Shown here: in pieces, positions 1 through 7,528 of the stretch
Position numbering within the stretch: the stretch's first letter is position 1
How the letters are laid out: each line of letters starts with the position of its first letter
Assembly (NCBI GenBank): GCA_016793875.1
Contig: JAEULG010000098.1
Span: 1-36,921, forward strand
Reading direction: 5' to 3'
DNA from: Rhodospirillales bacterium
GTDB taxonomy: Bacteria > Pseudomonadota > Alphaproteobacteria > Rhodospirillales > Defluviicoccaceae
Length of the DNA: 36,921 bases
The notes under the pieces: model-generated
The model's database searches: none
What the model saw: the letters and a program-made list of their open reading frames with translations, nothing else
What the model was told of the DNA's origin: nothing
Position numbers and translations under genes: made by a program

Positions 1-287
1 GGCTTAATTTCAATTTTTGCATGGTTTTTACCCATGAAATTGTCGCGGTATTTTAATACAAATTGTCTTCCCAGGTCAGGATATGCAGTGCCAGTCTCTA
101 TCGATGGAATTTTATTTGACTGTTCGTCGATGGTGACCTTGGCTTGAATTGGCCGTTTAGGCATGTAGTAAACGAGGCCATCATCGACAGGTGCCGGCTC
201 GGACTGGATTTGCGATGTCACGCTTGCACATGCGTTTGCTGACAATGTAAGGGAAACATAAAGAAACATTCTAGCTTGTACGGTCAT
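1..287 (-). CDS. Predicted exported protein or lipoprotein, 5' part only
   Basis: The reading frame starts at ATG 287 on the minus strand and is open to the left edge, so only about 95 N-terminal residues are visible. A GAGG Shine-Dalgarno lies about 7 nt upstream. The N-terminus has one arginine, then a hydrophobic stretch (MFLYVSLTLSANAC) ending at a cysteine near residue 20. This could be a signal peptide cut after ANA, or a loose lipobox, so export to the envelope is likely. The rest (VDDGLVYYMPKRPIQ) matches no family I can name with confidence. Base composition is clearly more AT-rich than the neighbouring genes, which suggests acquisition by transfer. Function unknown. Confidence 0.6.
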   Translation of the reverse strand, partial: MTVQARMFLYVSLTLSANACASVTSQIQSEPAPVDDGLVYYMPKRPIQAKVTIDEQSNKIPSIETGTAYPDLGRQFVLKYRDNFMGKNHAKIEIK

Positions 288-456
288 TCTGACCTCGCAA
301 ATAATCGTAAGAGATTTCAACTATGAGAATGTATTGTTCAGAGCAGCTCGCTTGACATAATGTGGCTGCTGAGCAAATGGTTGCCTATGAGGATATTATC
401 GCCGCCTAAGGACTTCCAGGGATCACGTCGTCCTCTGCACCAACCAGCTTAGTAAA

Positions 457-482
457 GCGGGCGAGGGAAATTTCTCGCCCGC
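457..482 (-). terminator. Terminator-like hairpin downstream of the minus-strand hbd gene
   Basis: A perfect 9-bp stem, GCGGGCGAG with CTCGCCCGC, encloses an 8-nt loop that is itself partly self-complementary (AAATTT). On the minus strand it lies 26 nt after the hbd stop codon and is followed by CTTTACTAA, a weak T-tract. It separates hbd from the AT-rich gene at the left edge. Confidence 0.6.
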
Positions 483-508
483 GTGATTGCGCCGGCGGCG
501 TACTCGCT

Positions 509-1363
509 TCAGCCCCCGTACTTGTGGAAACCGCGGCCGCTCTTGCGGCCGAGGTAGCCGGCGTCGACCATCTGCTTGAGCAGCGGGCTCGGCCGGTACT
601 TGGAGTCCTCGAAGCCGTCGTAGAGGGTCTGCATGACGTTGAGGGTGACGTCGAGGCCGATCAGGTCGGCGAGCGCCAGCGGGCCGATCGGGTGATTAGC
701 ACCCAGTTTCATCACTTCGTCGATATCCTCCGGCCCGGCCAGCCCCTCGTAGAGGCAGTTGATCGCCTCGTTGATCATCGGGATCAGCACCCGGTTGACG
801 ACGAAGCCGTAGGAGTCCTTCACCAGGTGCGGCGTCTTGCCGATCTGCCGGCTGGTCTCCAGCACCGCATCGCAGGTCTCGTCATCGGTCTGCAGCGCGC
901 GGATCACCTCGATCAGCTGCATCACCGGCACCGGGTTGAAGAAGTGCATGCCGATGACCTTCGCCGGCCGCTTCGTCGCCGCGGCGATCTTGGTCACCGA
1001 GATCGACGAGGTGTTGGTGGCGAGAATTGCGTCCGCCTTGCACAGCTCGTCCAGTTCCTTGAACAGCTTGGTCTTGAGATCGACGTTCTCGAGAGCGGCC
1101 TCAACGATGAGATCGCAGCCCTTCAGCGGCGCCACGTCGACGGTGCCCGACACCCGAGCCAGCGCCGCGTCCTTGGCCTCATTGGTGATCTTGTTGCGCG
1201 CGGCCATCCGCTCCAGACTCTTGCGGATGGTGGCAACGCCGCGGTCGACGAACTCCTGCTTGATGTCGCGCATGATCACGTCGTAGCCGGATGTGGCGAA
1301 GGCTTGCGCGATGCCGTTGCCCATGGTCCCGGCGCCGATGACGCCGACCGTCTTGATCTCCAT
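509..1363 (-). CDS. hbd: 3-hydroxybutyryl-CoA dehydrogenase (first paralog)
   Basis: This 284-residue cytoplasmic enzyme interconverts 3-hydroxybutyryl-CoA and acetoacetyl-CoA with NAD(P)(H). The N-terminal Rossmann fold has the motif VGVIGAGTMGNGIAQ at residues 6-20. Residues expected for catalysis in the 3-hydroxyacyl-CoA dehydrogenase family are present with the family's spacing: Ser119, His140 (HFFNPVP), Glu152 and Asn190 (VVNR). The C-terminal helical dimerisation domain ends with GYLGRKSGRGFHKYGG. Length is normal for the short single-domain class. The ATG at 1363 has an AGGAAG Shine-Dalgarno. It stands alone, unlike the paralog at 30327-31202 next to etfBA, so the two may serve different pathways (for example PHB turnover and beta-oxidation); that split is inference. 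Confidence 0.93.
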   Translation of the reverse strand: MEIKTVGVIGAGTMGNGIAQAFATSGYDVIMRDIKQEFVDRGVATIRKSLERMAARNKITNEAKDAALARVSGTVDVAPLKGCDLIVEAALENVDLKTKLFKELDELCKADAILATNTSSISVTKIAAATKRPAKVIGMHFFNPVPVMQLIEVIRALQTDDETCDAVLETSRQIGKTPHLVKDSYGFVVNRVLIPMINEAINCLYEGLAGPEDIDEVMKLGANHPIGPLALADLIGLDVTLNVMQTLYDGFEDSKYRPSPLLKQMVDAGYLGRKSGRGFHKYGG

Positions 1364-1688
1364 AGCGTCTTCCTCCCCTGCCGCTCAGCTGGGTGCTGTG
1401 CTGGCGTTGACTCGCCCACCGGTGCGACCCCGGCCCCGGCGGCGCCCCCATCTTGCACGGCCGCCTGTGATGTGGAAGGAGAAAAGTTCCGCCGCTGGCG
1501 CGGCCTGATCGAATCTCCGGGCGGTCGCCGCCGTCGTTTCCCCAGCCACCGACGGCACGCCAGCGCGGCGGCCCACGATGCAGCGCAGCGGCATTGGGCC
1601 GGGCCCGTCCGCTTCCCACTGCTACCGCTCAGGCTGGTCCCTCTTTTCTTGGCCTTGCAAAGGTCGCCACCGGGCCTAACATCGCCGG
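1364..1688. other. Intergenic region between divergent hbd and rnpB
   Basis: This 325-nt G+C-rich stretch has no credible coding region; the long reading frames across it lack family motifs and continue through hbd or rnpB on the wrong strand. It must carry the hbd promoter (minus) and the rnpB promoter (plus). Two GANTC sequences, the target of CcrM-type methylases, occur at 1409-1413 (GACTC) and 1511-1515 (GAATC). I see no other recognisable element. Confidence 0.6.
1655..1682 (+). promoter_or_regulatory. Candidate promoter of rnpB
   Basis: TTGCAA (1655-1660) and TAACAT (1677-1682) are separated by 16 bp. The -10 element ends 6 nt before 1689, the first base of the RNase P RNA P1 helix, which is where a transcript would be expected to begin. 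The hexamers are only moderately close to consensus, so the call rests mainly on position. Confidence 0.4.
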
Positions 1689-2114
1689 GCCAGACGGCCG
1701 GATGGCCGCTCCCGCGGCGGGTGCTCTTGTACCCGCGGCGGGGGAGGAAAGTCCGGGCTCCACGGAAACACGGTGCCGGGTAACGCCCGGCGGGGGCGAC
1801 CCCAGGGAAAGTGCCACAGAAAGCAAACCGCCGGCCGGGATCCGGTTTACGATCCGCCGGCAAGGTCGAAAGGGTGCGGTAAGAGCGCACCGCGGGCCCG
1901 GCAACGGGAACGGCACGGCAAACCCCACCGGGAGCAAGACCAAATAGGGACGACGCGCCGGCCGCTGCCGCTTTCGGGCGCAGGACCGGCGGGCGGTGTT
2001 TTCGCGCCGTCGTCCGGGTCGGTCGCGCGAGGCGTCCGGTAACGGGCGTCCCAGATGAATGGCCATCATCCGCCCTTCCGGCGGACACAGAACCCGGCTT
2101 ACAGGCCGTCTGGC
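1689..2114 (+). ncRNA. rnpB: RNase P RNA, bacterial type A
   Basis: This is the catalytic RNA that removes 5' leaders from pre-tRNAs. The conserved 5' P4 segment GAGGAAAGTCCGGGCTCC lies at about 1744-1761, and its partner ACAGAACCCGGCTTAC at about 2087-2102. The internal sequence GGTCGAAAGGGTGCGGTAAGA near 1864 is also typical. The ends are set by a perfect 11-bp P1 helix: GCCAGACGGCC at 1689-1699 pairs with GGCCGTCTGGC at 2104-2114. The resulting length of 426 nt is normal for the class. It lies between hbd and mraZ and is transcribed in the same direction as the dcw cluster. Reading frames on either strand across it are spurious. Confidence 0.96.
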
Positions 2115-2216
2115 AGCTTCTCTCCCTAGGCCCCCAGCCGGGCTTGCCCAAGAAGAAACATAACAAGAACAAACAGAGATCGTTAACCGGTCGCCCCGAC
2201 CGCCTCACGGCCGAAG

Positions 2217-2274
2217 CGGGGCAAATCCGCGGCGTTTCTGCCCCGGTCACCCGGAACACCGGCCGGGATTTTTT
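2217..2274 (+). terminator. Tandem hairpins with T-tract between rnpB and mraZ
   Basis: The first hairpin pairs CGGGGCA (2217-2223) with TGCCCCG (2239-2245). The second pairs CCCGG (2250-2254) with CCGGG (2263-2267) and is followed by ATTTTTT, with six T at 2269-2274. The second has the form of an intrinsic terminator. It lies about 135 nt after the mature rnpB end and about 75 nt before the mraZ promoter, so it would insulate the dcw operon from rnpB transcription. Confidence 0.5.
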
Positions 2275-2334
2275 CCTTCCGGTTCCCACGAATTTCTTGC
2301 TTGGCGACAGACCAAGACTTCGACACCCACCTTG

Positions 2335-2380
2335 TTCCATGGCCTCCCATTGACCCCCATCATTTCCCATGGTATCCCAT
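2335..2380 (-). promoter_or_regulatory. MraZ operator: phased TGGGR boxes
   Basis: Read on the minus strand, TGGG(A/G) occurs four times at exact 10-bp intervals. On the plus strand these are TCCCAT at 2345-2350, CCCCAT at 2355-2360, TCCCAT at 2365-2370 and TCCCAT at 2375-2380. A degenerate fifth copy (TTCCAT) is at 2335-2340. Direct TGGGN repeats with 5-nt spacers upstream of mraZ are the known MraZ binding sites, and this array lies about 95 nt upstream of mraZ. It implies autorepression of the dcw operon by MraZ. Confidence 0.8.
2350..2378 (+). promoter_or_regulatory. Candidate dcw operon promoter
   Basis: TTGACC (2350-2355) and TATCCC (2373-2378) are separated by 17 bp. The -35 is near consensus and the -10 is weak. 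The element is completely interleaved with the TGGGR boxes, so MraZ bound there would block RNA polymerase. The start point would be near 2385, giving a leader of about 90 nt. Confidence 0.45.
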
Positions 2381-2475
2381 TACTCACCAACGCAACGGAC
2401 TGACGTAGCCTTCGGCGAAGCCCGCCGGAGGGAGTGGGACCGGGGGCCGGAGCCGGGGTCTCTGCGGGAGCTGCA

Positions 2476-2946
2476 ATGCCGTTATTGGTCGGCCAGCACA
2501 CGAACAGGATCGACCGGAAAGGGCGGGTTTCCGTGCCGAAGCAGTTCCGCGATTACTACCAGGCGAGAGGCGGTTACTCCGGTATCTACGTCTATCCATC
2601 GCCGCGGTCGCTGGCGATCGAGGGATGCGACGAGCAGTTCATGGAGCGGATGAGCAGCAGCCTCGATGATCTTGCCCTGTTCTCGGACGAGCAGAATGAT
2701 CTGGCTGCAGTCATTCTGGGCAGCGCCCATGCGCTGCCGTTCGATCCCGAGGGCCGCATCGTGCTGCCGGCCGATCTCGTCGCCTACGCCAACCTGGATG
2801 GCGAGGCCACGTTTGTGGGCCGCGGCACGACGTTTCAGATCTGGAACCCGGCGGCGTATGCGTTGCGCCACGCCGAGGCTTTCGAGCGGGTGCGCGAACG
2901 GGGCGCGACCCTGACCCTGCGCCGGCCGCCGGAGGTGCAGCGATGA
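2476..2946 (+). CDS. mraZ: MraZ, transcriptional regulator of the dcw cluster
   Basis: This 156-residue DNA-binding protein represses the division/cell-wall operon it heads. It has two SpoVT-AbrB-like halves, at about residues 3-50 (GQHTNRIDRKGRVSVPKQF) and 78-125 (PFDPEGRIVLPADL); each carries the D-x-K/E-GR-hydrophobic-P signature of the family. I place the start at ATG 2476 because it has a GGGAG Shine-Dalgarno 5 nt upstream and gives the usual short N-terminus (MPLLVGQHTNR). An in-frame start at 2434 would add 14 Gly/Ala-rich residues with no ribosome site. The stop overlaps the rsmH start as ATGA. Confidence 0.95.
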   Translation: MPLLVGQHTNRIDRKGRVSVPKQFRDYYQARGGYSGIYVYPSPRSLAIEGCDEQFMERMSSSLDDLALFSDEQNDLAAVILGSAHALPFDPEGRIVLPADLVAYANLDGEATFVGRGTTFQIWNPAAYALRHAEAFERVRERGATLTLRRPPEVQR

Positions 2947-3923
2947 CGGCAGCGGCAAGGCACACGCCGGTAATGCTGGCAGAGGTGGTGGACGCCCTGG
3001 CGCCGCGTGAGGGCCGTCTTTATGTCGATGCCACCTTCGGGGCGGGCGGTTATACCGCCGCCATTCTCGATGCCGCGGCGTGCCGGGTAGTCGGCATCGA
3101 CCGCGATGCCGATGCGTGCCACCGGGCGGAAGCGCTGGTCGAGCGATACGGCGGGCGGCTGACACTGGTGCATGGCTGCTTCGGCGACCTGCGCGCGCTT
3201 GCCGCAGAACGGGGGATCGGCGCCGTCGATGGCATCGCCTTCGATCTCGGCGTCTCCTCCATGCAGCTCGACGAAGCAGGGCGAGGCTTCTCGTTCCGCT
3301 TCGACGGACCACTCGACATGCGGATGGATCCGAGCCGCGGCCTCTCGGCTGCCGATGCGGTGAACCGGTTGCCTCAGGACGAGTTGGCCGATCTCATCCA
3401 CCAGCTTGGCGACGAGCGGTTTGCCCGCCGGATCGCCGCCGCCATCGTGCGTGCGCGCGAAGCCGAGCCAATCCGACGGACGGTGCGGTTGGCGGAAATC
3501 ATCCGCTCGGTGCTGCCGCGGGCGGCGGATGGCATCGATCCAGCCACCCGCACCTTCCAGGCGCTGCGCATCAGCGTGAACGACGAACTGGGAGAACTGG
3601 AGCGCGGCCTTGCCGCCGCCGAGGCGCTGCTGGTCCCCGGCGGCCGGCTGGTGGTCGTCGCCTTCCATTCGCTGGAGGACCGTACGGTAAAGACGTTCCT
3701 GCGCCGGCGCAGCGGCGGCGAGCCGCATCTTTCGCGTCATCTGCCGGTCGCGTCGGCTGCACCGGCCGCGCCGTCGTTCCGGCTGATCACGCGGCGGCCG
3801 CTGCAGCCGTCGGCTCGCGAGGTGGCGGCCAATCCACGGGCACGTTCGGCGCGCCTGCGCGCTGCCGAACGCACCGCGGCACCGCCCCTGGATGCAACGG
3901 ATCAGAAGAGGAGGGCCGCATGA
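2943..3923 (+). CDS. rsmH: 16S rRNA (cytosine-1402-N4)-methyltransferase RsmH
   Basis: RsmH (formerly MraW) methylates N4 of C1402 in 16S rRNA using S-adenosylmethionine and acts in the cytoplasm on the 30S subunit. The 326-residue protein opens with the family's HTPVMLAEVVDAL. The SAM-binding loop is VDATFGAGGYTAAIL (about 29-43). The diagnostic FDLGVSSMQLDEAGRGFSFR and GPLDMRMD follow at about 100-130, then TRTFQALRISVNDELGEL and VVAFHSLEDRTVK. Length is typical. It overlaps mraZ and ftsL by 4 nt each (ATGA). Confidence 0.97.
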   Translation: MTAAARHTPVMLAEVVDALAPREGRLYVDATFGAGGYTAAILDAAACRVVGIDRDADACHRAEALVERYGGRLTLVHGCFGDLRALAAERGIGAVDGIAFDLGVSSMQLDEAGRGFSFRFDGPLDMRMDPSRGLSAADAVNRLPQDELADLIHQLGDERFARRIAAAIVRAREAEPIRRTVRLAEIIRSVLPRAADGIDPATRTFQALRISVNDELGELERGLAAAEALLVPGGRLVVVAFHSLEDRTVKTFLRRRSGGEPHLSRHLPVASAAPAAPSFRLITRRPLQPSAREVAANPRARSARLRAAERTAAPPLDATDQKRRAA

Positions 3924-4285
3924 GCAGCTGGGCGACGTTCGTGAGGCAGGCGACGGTCGTCTGCATGCTGCTGGCGGTAGCACTGGGGGTGGTGCTGATG
4001 ACCGTTACCCATCAGACCGAGAGCCTGGAGAAGGAACTCGGCAGCCTTCGACACAACATCGTCGTCGAACAGCAGAAGATGCACGACCTGAAGGCGGAGT
4101 TCAGCCTTCTCGCCGAGCCGGAACGGCTGCGGCGGCTGGCGACGGCGCATCTCGGCCTGACCCAGATCGAACCGTCACAGATGGGGACGTTCGCGACGCT
4201 GGATGAGATGATCTCCCCGGAAGCCGGGGCCGCAGCCAAGCCTGCCGGCGTGCAGACCGCCGTCAGCAAGGGCCATCACCGATGA
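3920..4285 (+). CDS. ftsL: Cell division protein FtsL
   Basis: This 121-residue single-pass inner-membrane protein is called FtsL from topology and position. A short N-terminus is followed by a transmembrane segment at about residues 11-29, then a coiled-coil-prone region (about 33-65, TESLEKELGSLRHNIVVEQQ) and the LAEPERLRRLATAHLGL motif seen in alphaproteobacterial FtsL. In the family it forms the FtsQ-FtsL-FtsB subcomplex that activates FtsW-FtsI. The ATG at 3920 overlaps the rsmH stop, and the stop overlaps the ftsI start. Longer readings of the same frame run antiparallel to no known family inside rsmH and are spurious. Confidence 0.88.
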   Translation: MSSWATFVRQATVVCMLLAVALGVVLMTVTHQTESLEKELGSLRHNIVVEQQKMHDLKAEFSLLAEPERLRRLATAHLGLTQIEPSQMGTFATLDEMISPEAGAAAKPAGVQTAVSKGHHR

Positions 4286-6054
4286 GCGCAGCGCCCTCCA
4301 GGCCCGTCGTCGAAGCGGCGACGCACCGGCTGGCCGGCACCCGTCACCGGGCGCTGGAAACGGCCCGCAACCGGTTGCTCACCTGCGGCGTCGTTCTGAC
4401 GTTGGCCTTCACCGTGATGGCCTTTCGAGTGGTCGACCTCACGGTGCTCGACAACGAGGCTGCCGCCCGCCCGCTGCCGGTGGCGGAAGGTGCGGGCGCT
4501 GGGCGCGGCGACATCCGCGATCGCAACGGCGAGCTGCTGGCGACGACGCTGCTGACCGATTCCGTTTATGCGGATCCCAAAGAGATTGGTGACCCCGAGG
4601 CGGCGTTGGCCGACTTGATGCGGATTTTCCCCGATCTCGATCGCACCGTCATGCGCGCCCGCCTGACCAGCGAGAGCCGTTTCGTCTGGATCCGGCGAGG
4701 CATCACCCCCCCACAGCGCGAGCAGGTGATGGCGCTAGGCATTCCTGGCATTGCCTTCCGCAAGGAGCCCCGGCGCATCTACCCGCAGGGCCGGGCGGTG
4801 GCGCACGTCGTTGGGGTAACCAACATCGACGGTCGCGGCATTGCCGGCGTCGAGGAGACCTATAACGAGCAGCTTGCCGCCGGCCAGCCGCTGCGGCTCG
4901 CCGTCGACATCCGCGTCCAGAACATCCTGCGGCGCGAACTGGCCGGTGCACAGCGGGAGTTCAGCGCTCTCGGCGCCGCGGGCATGGTTCTCGATGTGGA
5001 GAGCGGCGATGTCGTCGGCATGGTCTCGCTCCCCGACTTCGATCCCAATGAGCCGGCACCCGACTCCGACGACGAGGCGCGGTTTAACCGCGTCACCAAG
5101 GGCGTCTACGAGATGGGCTCGACGATGAAGCTGTTTACCGTCGCGATGGCGCTGGACAGCGGCACGACGACGCTGATGGGCGGCTACGACGCCACCAAGC
5201 CGCTGAAGGTAGGCCGCTTCACCATCAACGACTACCATGGCAAGCATCGCTGGCTGTCGACGCGGGAGATCCTCGTCTACTCGTCGAACATCGGCTCGGC
5301 GCGGATGGCGCTTGATGTCGGGATGAGCCTTCAGCGGCAGTACCTGCAGCGTTTCGGGATATTGCAGAAGCCTGCTCTCGGCCTGCCGGAGGTCGGCGGC
5401 CCGATCGTTCCCCATCCCTGGGGGGAACTTAGCACGATGACCGTTGCCTACGGTCACGGCATCGCCGTCAGTCCCTTGCAATTGGCGAACGGCGTTGCCG
5501 CCCTGGTCAACGGCGGTATCCTCCGGCCTGTCCGCATCGCCCAGCGCAACGAGGGCGACGTCGAGGTGGCCTCTCAGCAGGTTGTGTCAGGGCGTACCTC
5601 CAAGCAGATGCGTGGCCTGATGCGAGACGTCGTGCTGCACGGCACTGGCGGCAAGGCGGACGTTCCCGGCTATAAGATCGGCGGCAAGACCGGCACAGCG
5701 GAAAAGGAGGTGCACGGCCGCTACGTGCAGGATGCCCGGATCTCCTCGTTCGTCGGCGCCTTCCCGATCGACGCGCCGCGCTATGTCGTCCTGGCCATGC
5801 TCGACGAGCCGAAGGGCAATCGTTCCACCGCGAACTATGCGACTGGCGGGGTGGTGGCGGCGCCGATCGTGGCGCGGATCGTCCGCCACATGGCACCGTT
5901 GCTCGGCATTCCGCCGGCGCCGGACGACGATTTGCCGGATGGAGTGCGGCGCGCCGCGGCGCCGACCGTGGCGGGCCATCGGCAGCGTGCGCCGGTCGAG
6001 GCGGCGAAGCCGGCGCCGGTGAAGAAGCGGGAAAAGCAGTTCGCCGCCAATTGA
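4282..6054 (+). CDS. ftsI: Penicillin-binding protein 3, septal transpeptidase FtsI
   Basis: This monofunctional class B PBP cross-links septal peptidoglycan with FtsW. It has 590 residues, one N-terminal transmembrane helix (about 34-52), then the non-catalytic dimerisation domain starting RGDIRDRNGELLATT (75-89). The transpeptidase domain carries the three active-site motifs: STMK with nucleophile Ser280, SSN at 334-336, and KTGT at 469-472. The Pro/Ala/Lys-rich tail after about 545 is ordinary. It overlaps ftsL by ATGA. Its stop codon lies inside TTGA at 6051-6054, which may matter for where murE starts. Confidence 0.97.
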   Translation: MSAAPSRPVVEAATHRLAGTRHRALETARNRLLTCGVVLTLAFTVMAFRVVDLTVLDNEAAARPLPVAEGAGAGRGDIRDRNGELLATTLLTDSVYADPKEIGDPEAALADLMRIFPDLDRTVMRARLTSESRFVWIRRGITPPQREQVMALGIPGIAFRKEPRRIYPQGRAVAHVVGVTNIDGRGIAGVEETYNEQLAAGQPLRLAVDIRVQNILRRELAGAQREFSALGAAGMVLDVESGDVVGMVSLPDFDPNEPAPDSDDEARFNRVTKGVYEMGSTMKLFTVAMALDSGTTTLMGGYDATKPLKVGRFTINDYHGKHRWLSTREILVYSSNIGSARMALDVGMSLQRQYLQRFGILQKPALGLPEVGGPIVPHPWGELSTMTVAYGHGIAVSPLQLANGVAALVNGGILRPVRIAQRNEGDVEVASQQVVSGRTSKQMRGLMRDVVLHGTGGKADVPGYKIGGKTGTAEKEVHGRYVQDARISSFVGAFPIDAPRYVVLAMLDEPKGNRSTANYATGGVVAAPIVARIVRHMAPLLGIPPAPDDDLPDGVRRAAAPTVAGHRQRAPVEAAKPAPVKKREKQFAAN

Positions 6055-6091
6055 GACCGCTTGACGGTCTGGACAGGGACACGGAAACGGA

Positions 6092-7528
6092 TTGCGCTCA
6101 GTCACCATTGCCGGCACCGAGATCACCGGGCTCACCGCCGACTCACGGCAGGTGCAGCCCGGTTTCCTGTTTGCTGCGCTGCCCGGCAGCCGGTCCGATG
6201 GGCGCGCCTACATCGATGAGGCGGTTCGCCGCGGTGCCGCCGCCGTAGTGTCCACTCCCGGAGCCGTCGCCGGCGGAACGACCACCGCCACCGGCGCGCC
6301 GCTGGCGGTGATCGAGGACGCCAATCCGCATCGGGCGTTCGCCCTACTGGCAGCGCGCTTCTTCGGCCGCCAGCCGCAGACGGTGGCCGCCGTGACCGGC
6401 ACCAACGGCAAGACCTCGGTCGTCTGGTTCCTGCGCCAGATCTGGACGGCGCTTGGCCATGCCGCCGCCTCGCTCGGGACGCTTGGAGTCACCGCGCCGT
6501 CGCTCTGCCAGCCGGGCAGCCTGACGACCCCCGATCCCGTCAGTCTGCACCGGACTCTGGCGGAGCTCGCGGAGCACGGCGTCGAAAGGCTTGCGATGGA
6601 AGCGTCGAGCCACGGCCTGCAGCAGTATCGGCTCGACGGCGTCCGCGTCGCCGCGGCGGCCTTCACCAACCTGACCCGTGATCACCTGGACTACCACGGC
6701 ACGATGGATGCCTACCTCGCGGCGAAACTGCGGCTGTTCACCGATCTGGTGGGCGCGGGCGGGACCGCGGTGATCTGCGCCGACGATCCGGCGGCCGAGC
6801 GAGTGTGCCGCGTCGCCACGGGACATCGGCTGCAGGTGCTCACCTACGGTTTCGCCGGGGATGACCTCGCCATTGGCGCGGCAATTCCAACCGCCGGCGG
6901 GCAGGAGTTGTCTCTCGCCATCTTTGGCCGCGACTACCCCGTCCTGCTGCCGCTGGTCGGCCGCTTCCAGGCGGCCAATGCGCTCGCGGCGGCAGGCTTG
7001 GCAATCGCGACCGGCGGCGACGCCGACGCCGTCGTGGCATCGCTGAGCCGGCTGCAGCCGGTGCAGGGCCGCCTGGAGAAGGTGGCCGAGGCCGGCGGCG
7101 CCCCGATCTATGTCGACTATGCCCACACCCCGGATGCGCTGGCGGTGGTGCTGCGGGCACTGCGGCCGCAGGCCTCCGGCCGGCTCGCGGTGGTGTTTGG
7201 CTGCGGCGGAGACCGGGATGCCGGCAAGCGCCCGGTGATGGGGCAGATCGCCGCGGAGCTGGCCGACCGGGTGTTCGTGACCGACGACAACCCGCGCAGC
7301 GAGGAACCCGCTCTCATCCGCCGGCAGGTCCTGGCGGCGTGCCCGGATGGGATCGAGATCGGCGACCGCAGCGAGGCTATTGCCGCTGCGGTGACGGAAC
7401 TGGCCGCCGGCGACGTGCTGCTTGTCGCCGGCAAGGGGCATGAGAGCGGGCAGATCGTCGGCGCATCGGTGCTGCCGTTCGATGACGCGACGGCGGTCCG
7501 CGATGCCGTGCGGGCGCTCGGCCGATGA
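6092..7528 (+). CDS. murE: UDP-MurNAc-tripeptide synthetase MurE (meso-DAP adding)
   Basis: MurE adds meso-diaminopimelate to UDP-MurNAc-L-Ala-D-Glu using ATP in the cytoplasm. Three Mur-ligase domains are visible: the N-terminal TADSRQVQPGFLFAALPG, the P-loop GTNGKTS at 103-109, and a C-terminal domain with DNPR at 399-402, the motif of meso-DAP-specific MurE. As read, it starts at TTG 6092. The frame has a stop at 6062-6064 and no ATG or GTG before the conserved region, and that start leaves only 16 residues before DSR, about 10-15 fewer than usual. A second reading, starting TTGA at 6051 and overlapping the ftsI stop, would supply a normal-length N-terminus but needs a frameshift. The stop overlaps murF. 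Confidence 0.93.
   Translation: MRSVTIAGTEITGLTADSRQVQPGFLFAALPGSRSDGRAYIDEAVRRGAAAVVSTPGAVAGGTTTATGAPLAVIEDANPHRAFALLAARFFGRQPQTVAAVTGTNGKTSVVWFLRQIWTALGHAAASLGTLGVTAPSLCQPGSLTTPDPVSLHRTLAELAEHGVERLAMEASSHGLQQYRLDGVRVAAAAFTNLTRDHLDYHGTMDAYLAAKLRLFTDLVGAGGTAVICADDPAAERVCRVATGHRLQVLTYGFAGDDLAIGAAIPTAGGQELSLAIFGRDYPVLLPLVGRFQAANALAAAGLAIATGGDADAVVASLSRLQPVQGRLEKVAEAGGAPIYVDYAHTPDALAVVLRALRPQASGRLAVVFGCGGDRDAGKRPVMGQIAAELADRVFVTDDNPRSEEPALIRRQVLAACPDGIEIGDRSEAIAAAVTELAAGDVLLVAGKGHESGQIVGASVLPFDDATAVRDAVRALGR

Noticed and set aside
352..357. TTGACA on the plus strand left of hbd
   Set aside because: No acceptable -10 lies 16-18 bp downstream and there is no plus-strand gene for it to serve.
524..1783. 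Plus-strand open frame of 419 codons across hbd
   Set aside because: It lies antisense to a complete 3-hydroxybutyryl-CoA dehydrogenase and continues into the rnpB promoter and RNA; no family resemblance.
1276..2370. Minus-strand open frame of 364 codons across rnpB
   Set aside because: It covers the entire RNase P RNA, whose paired ends and conserved core are unambiguous, and the MraZ boxes.
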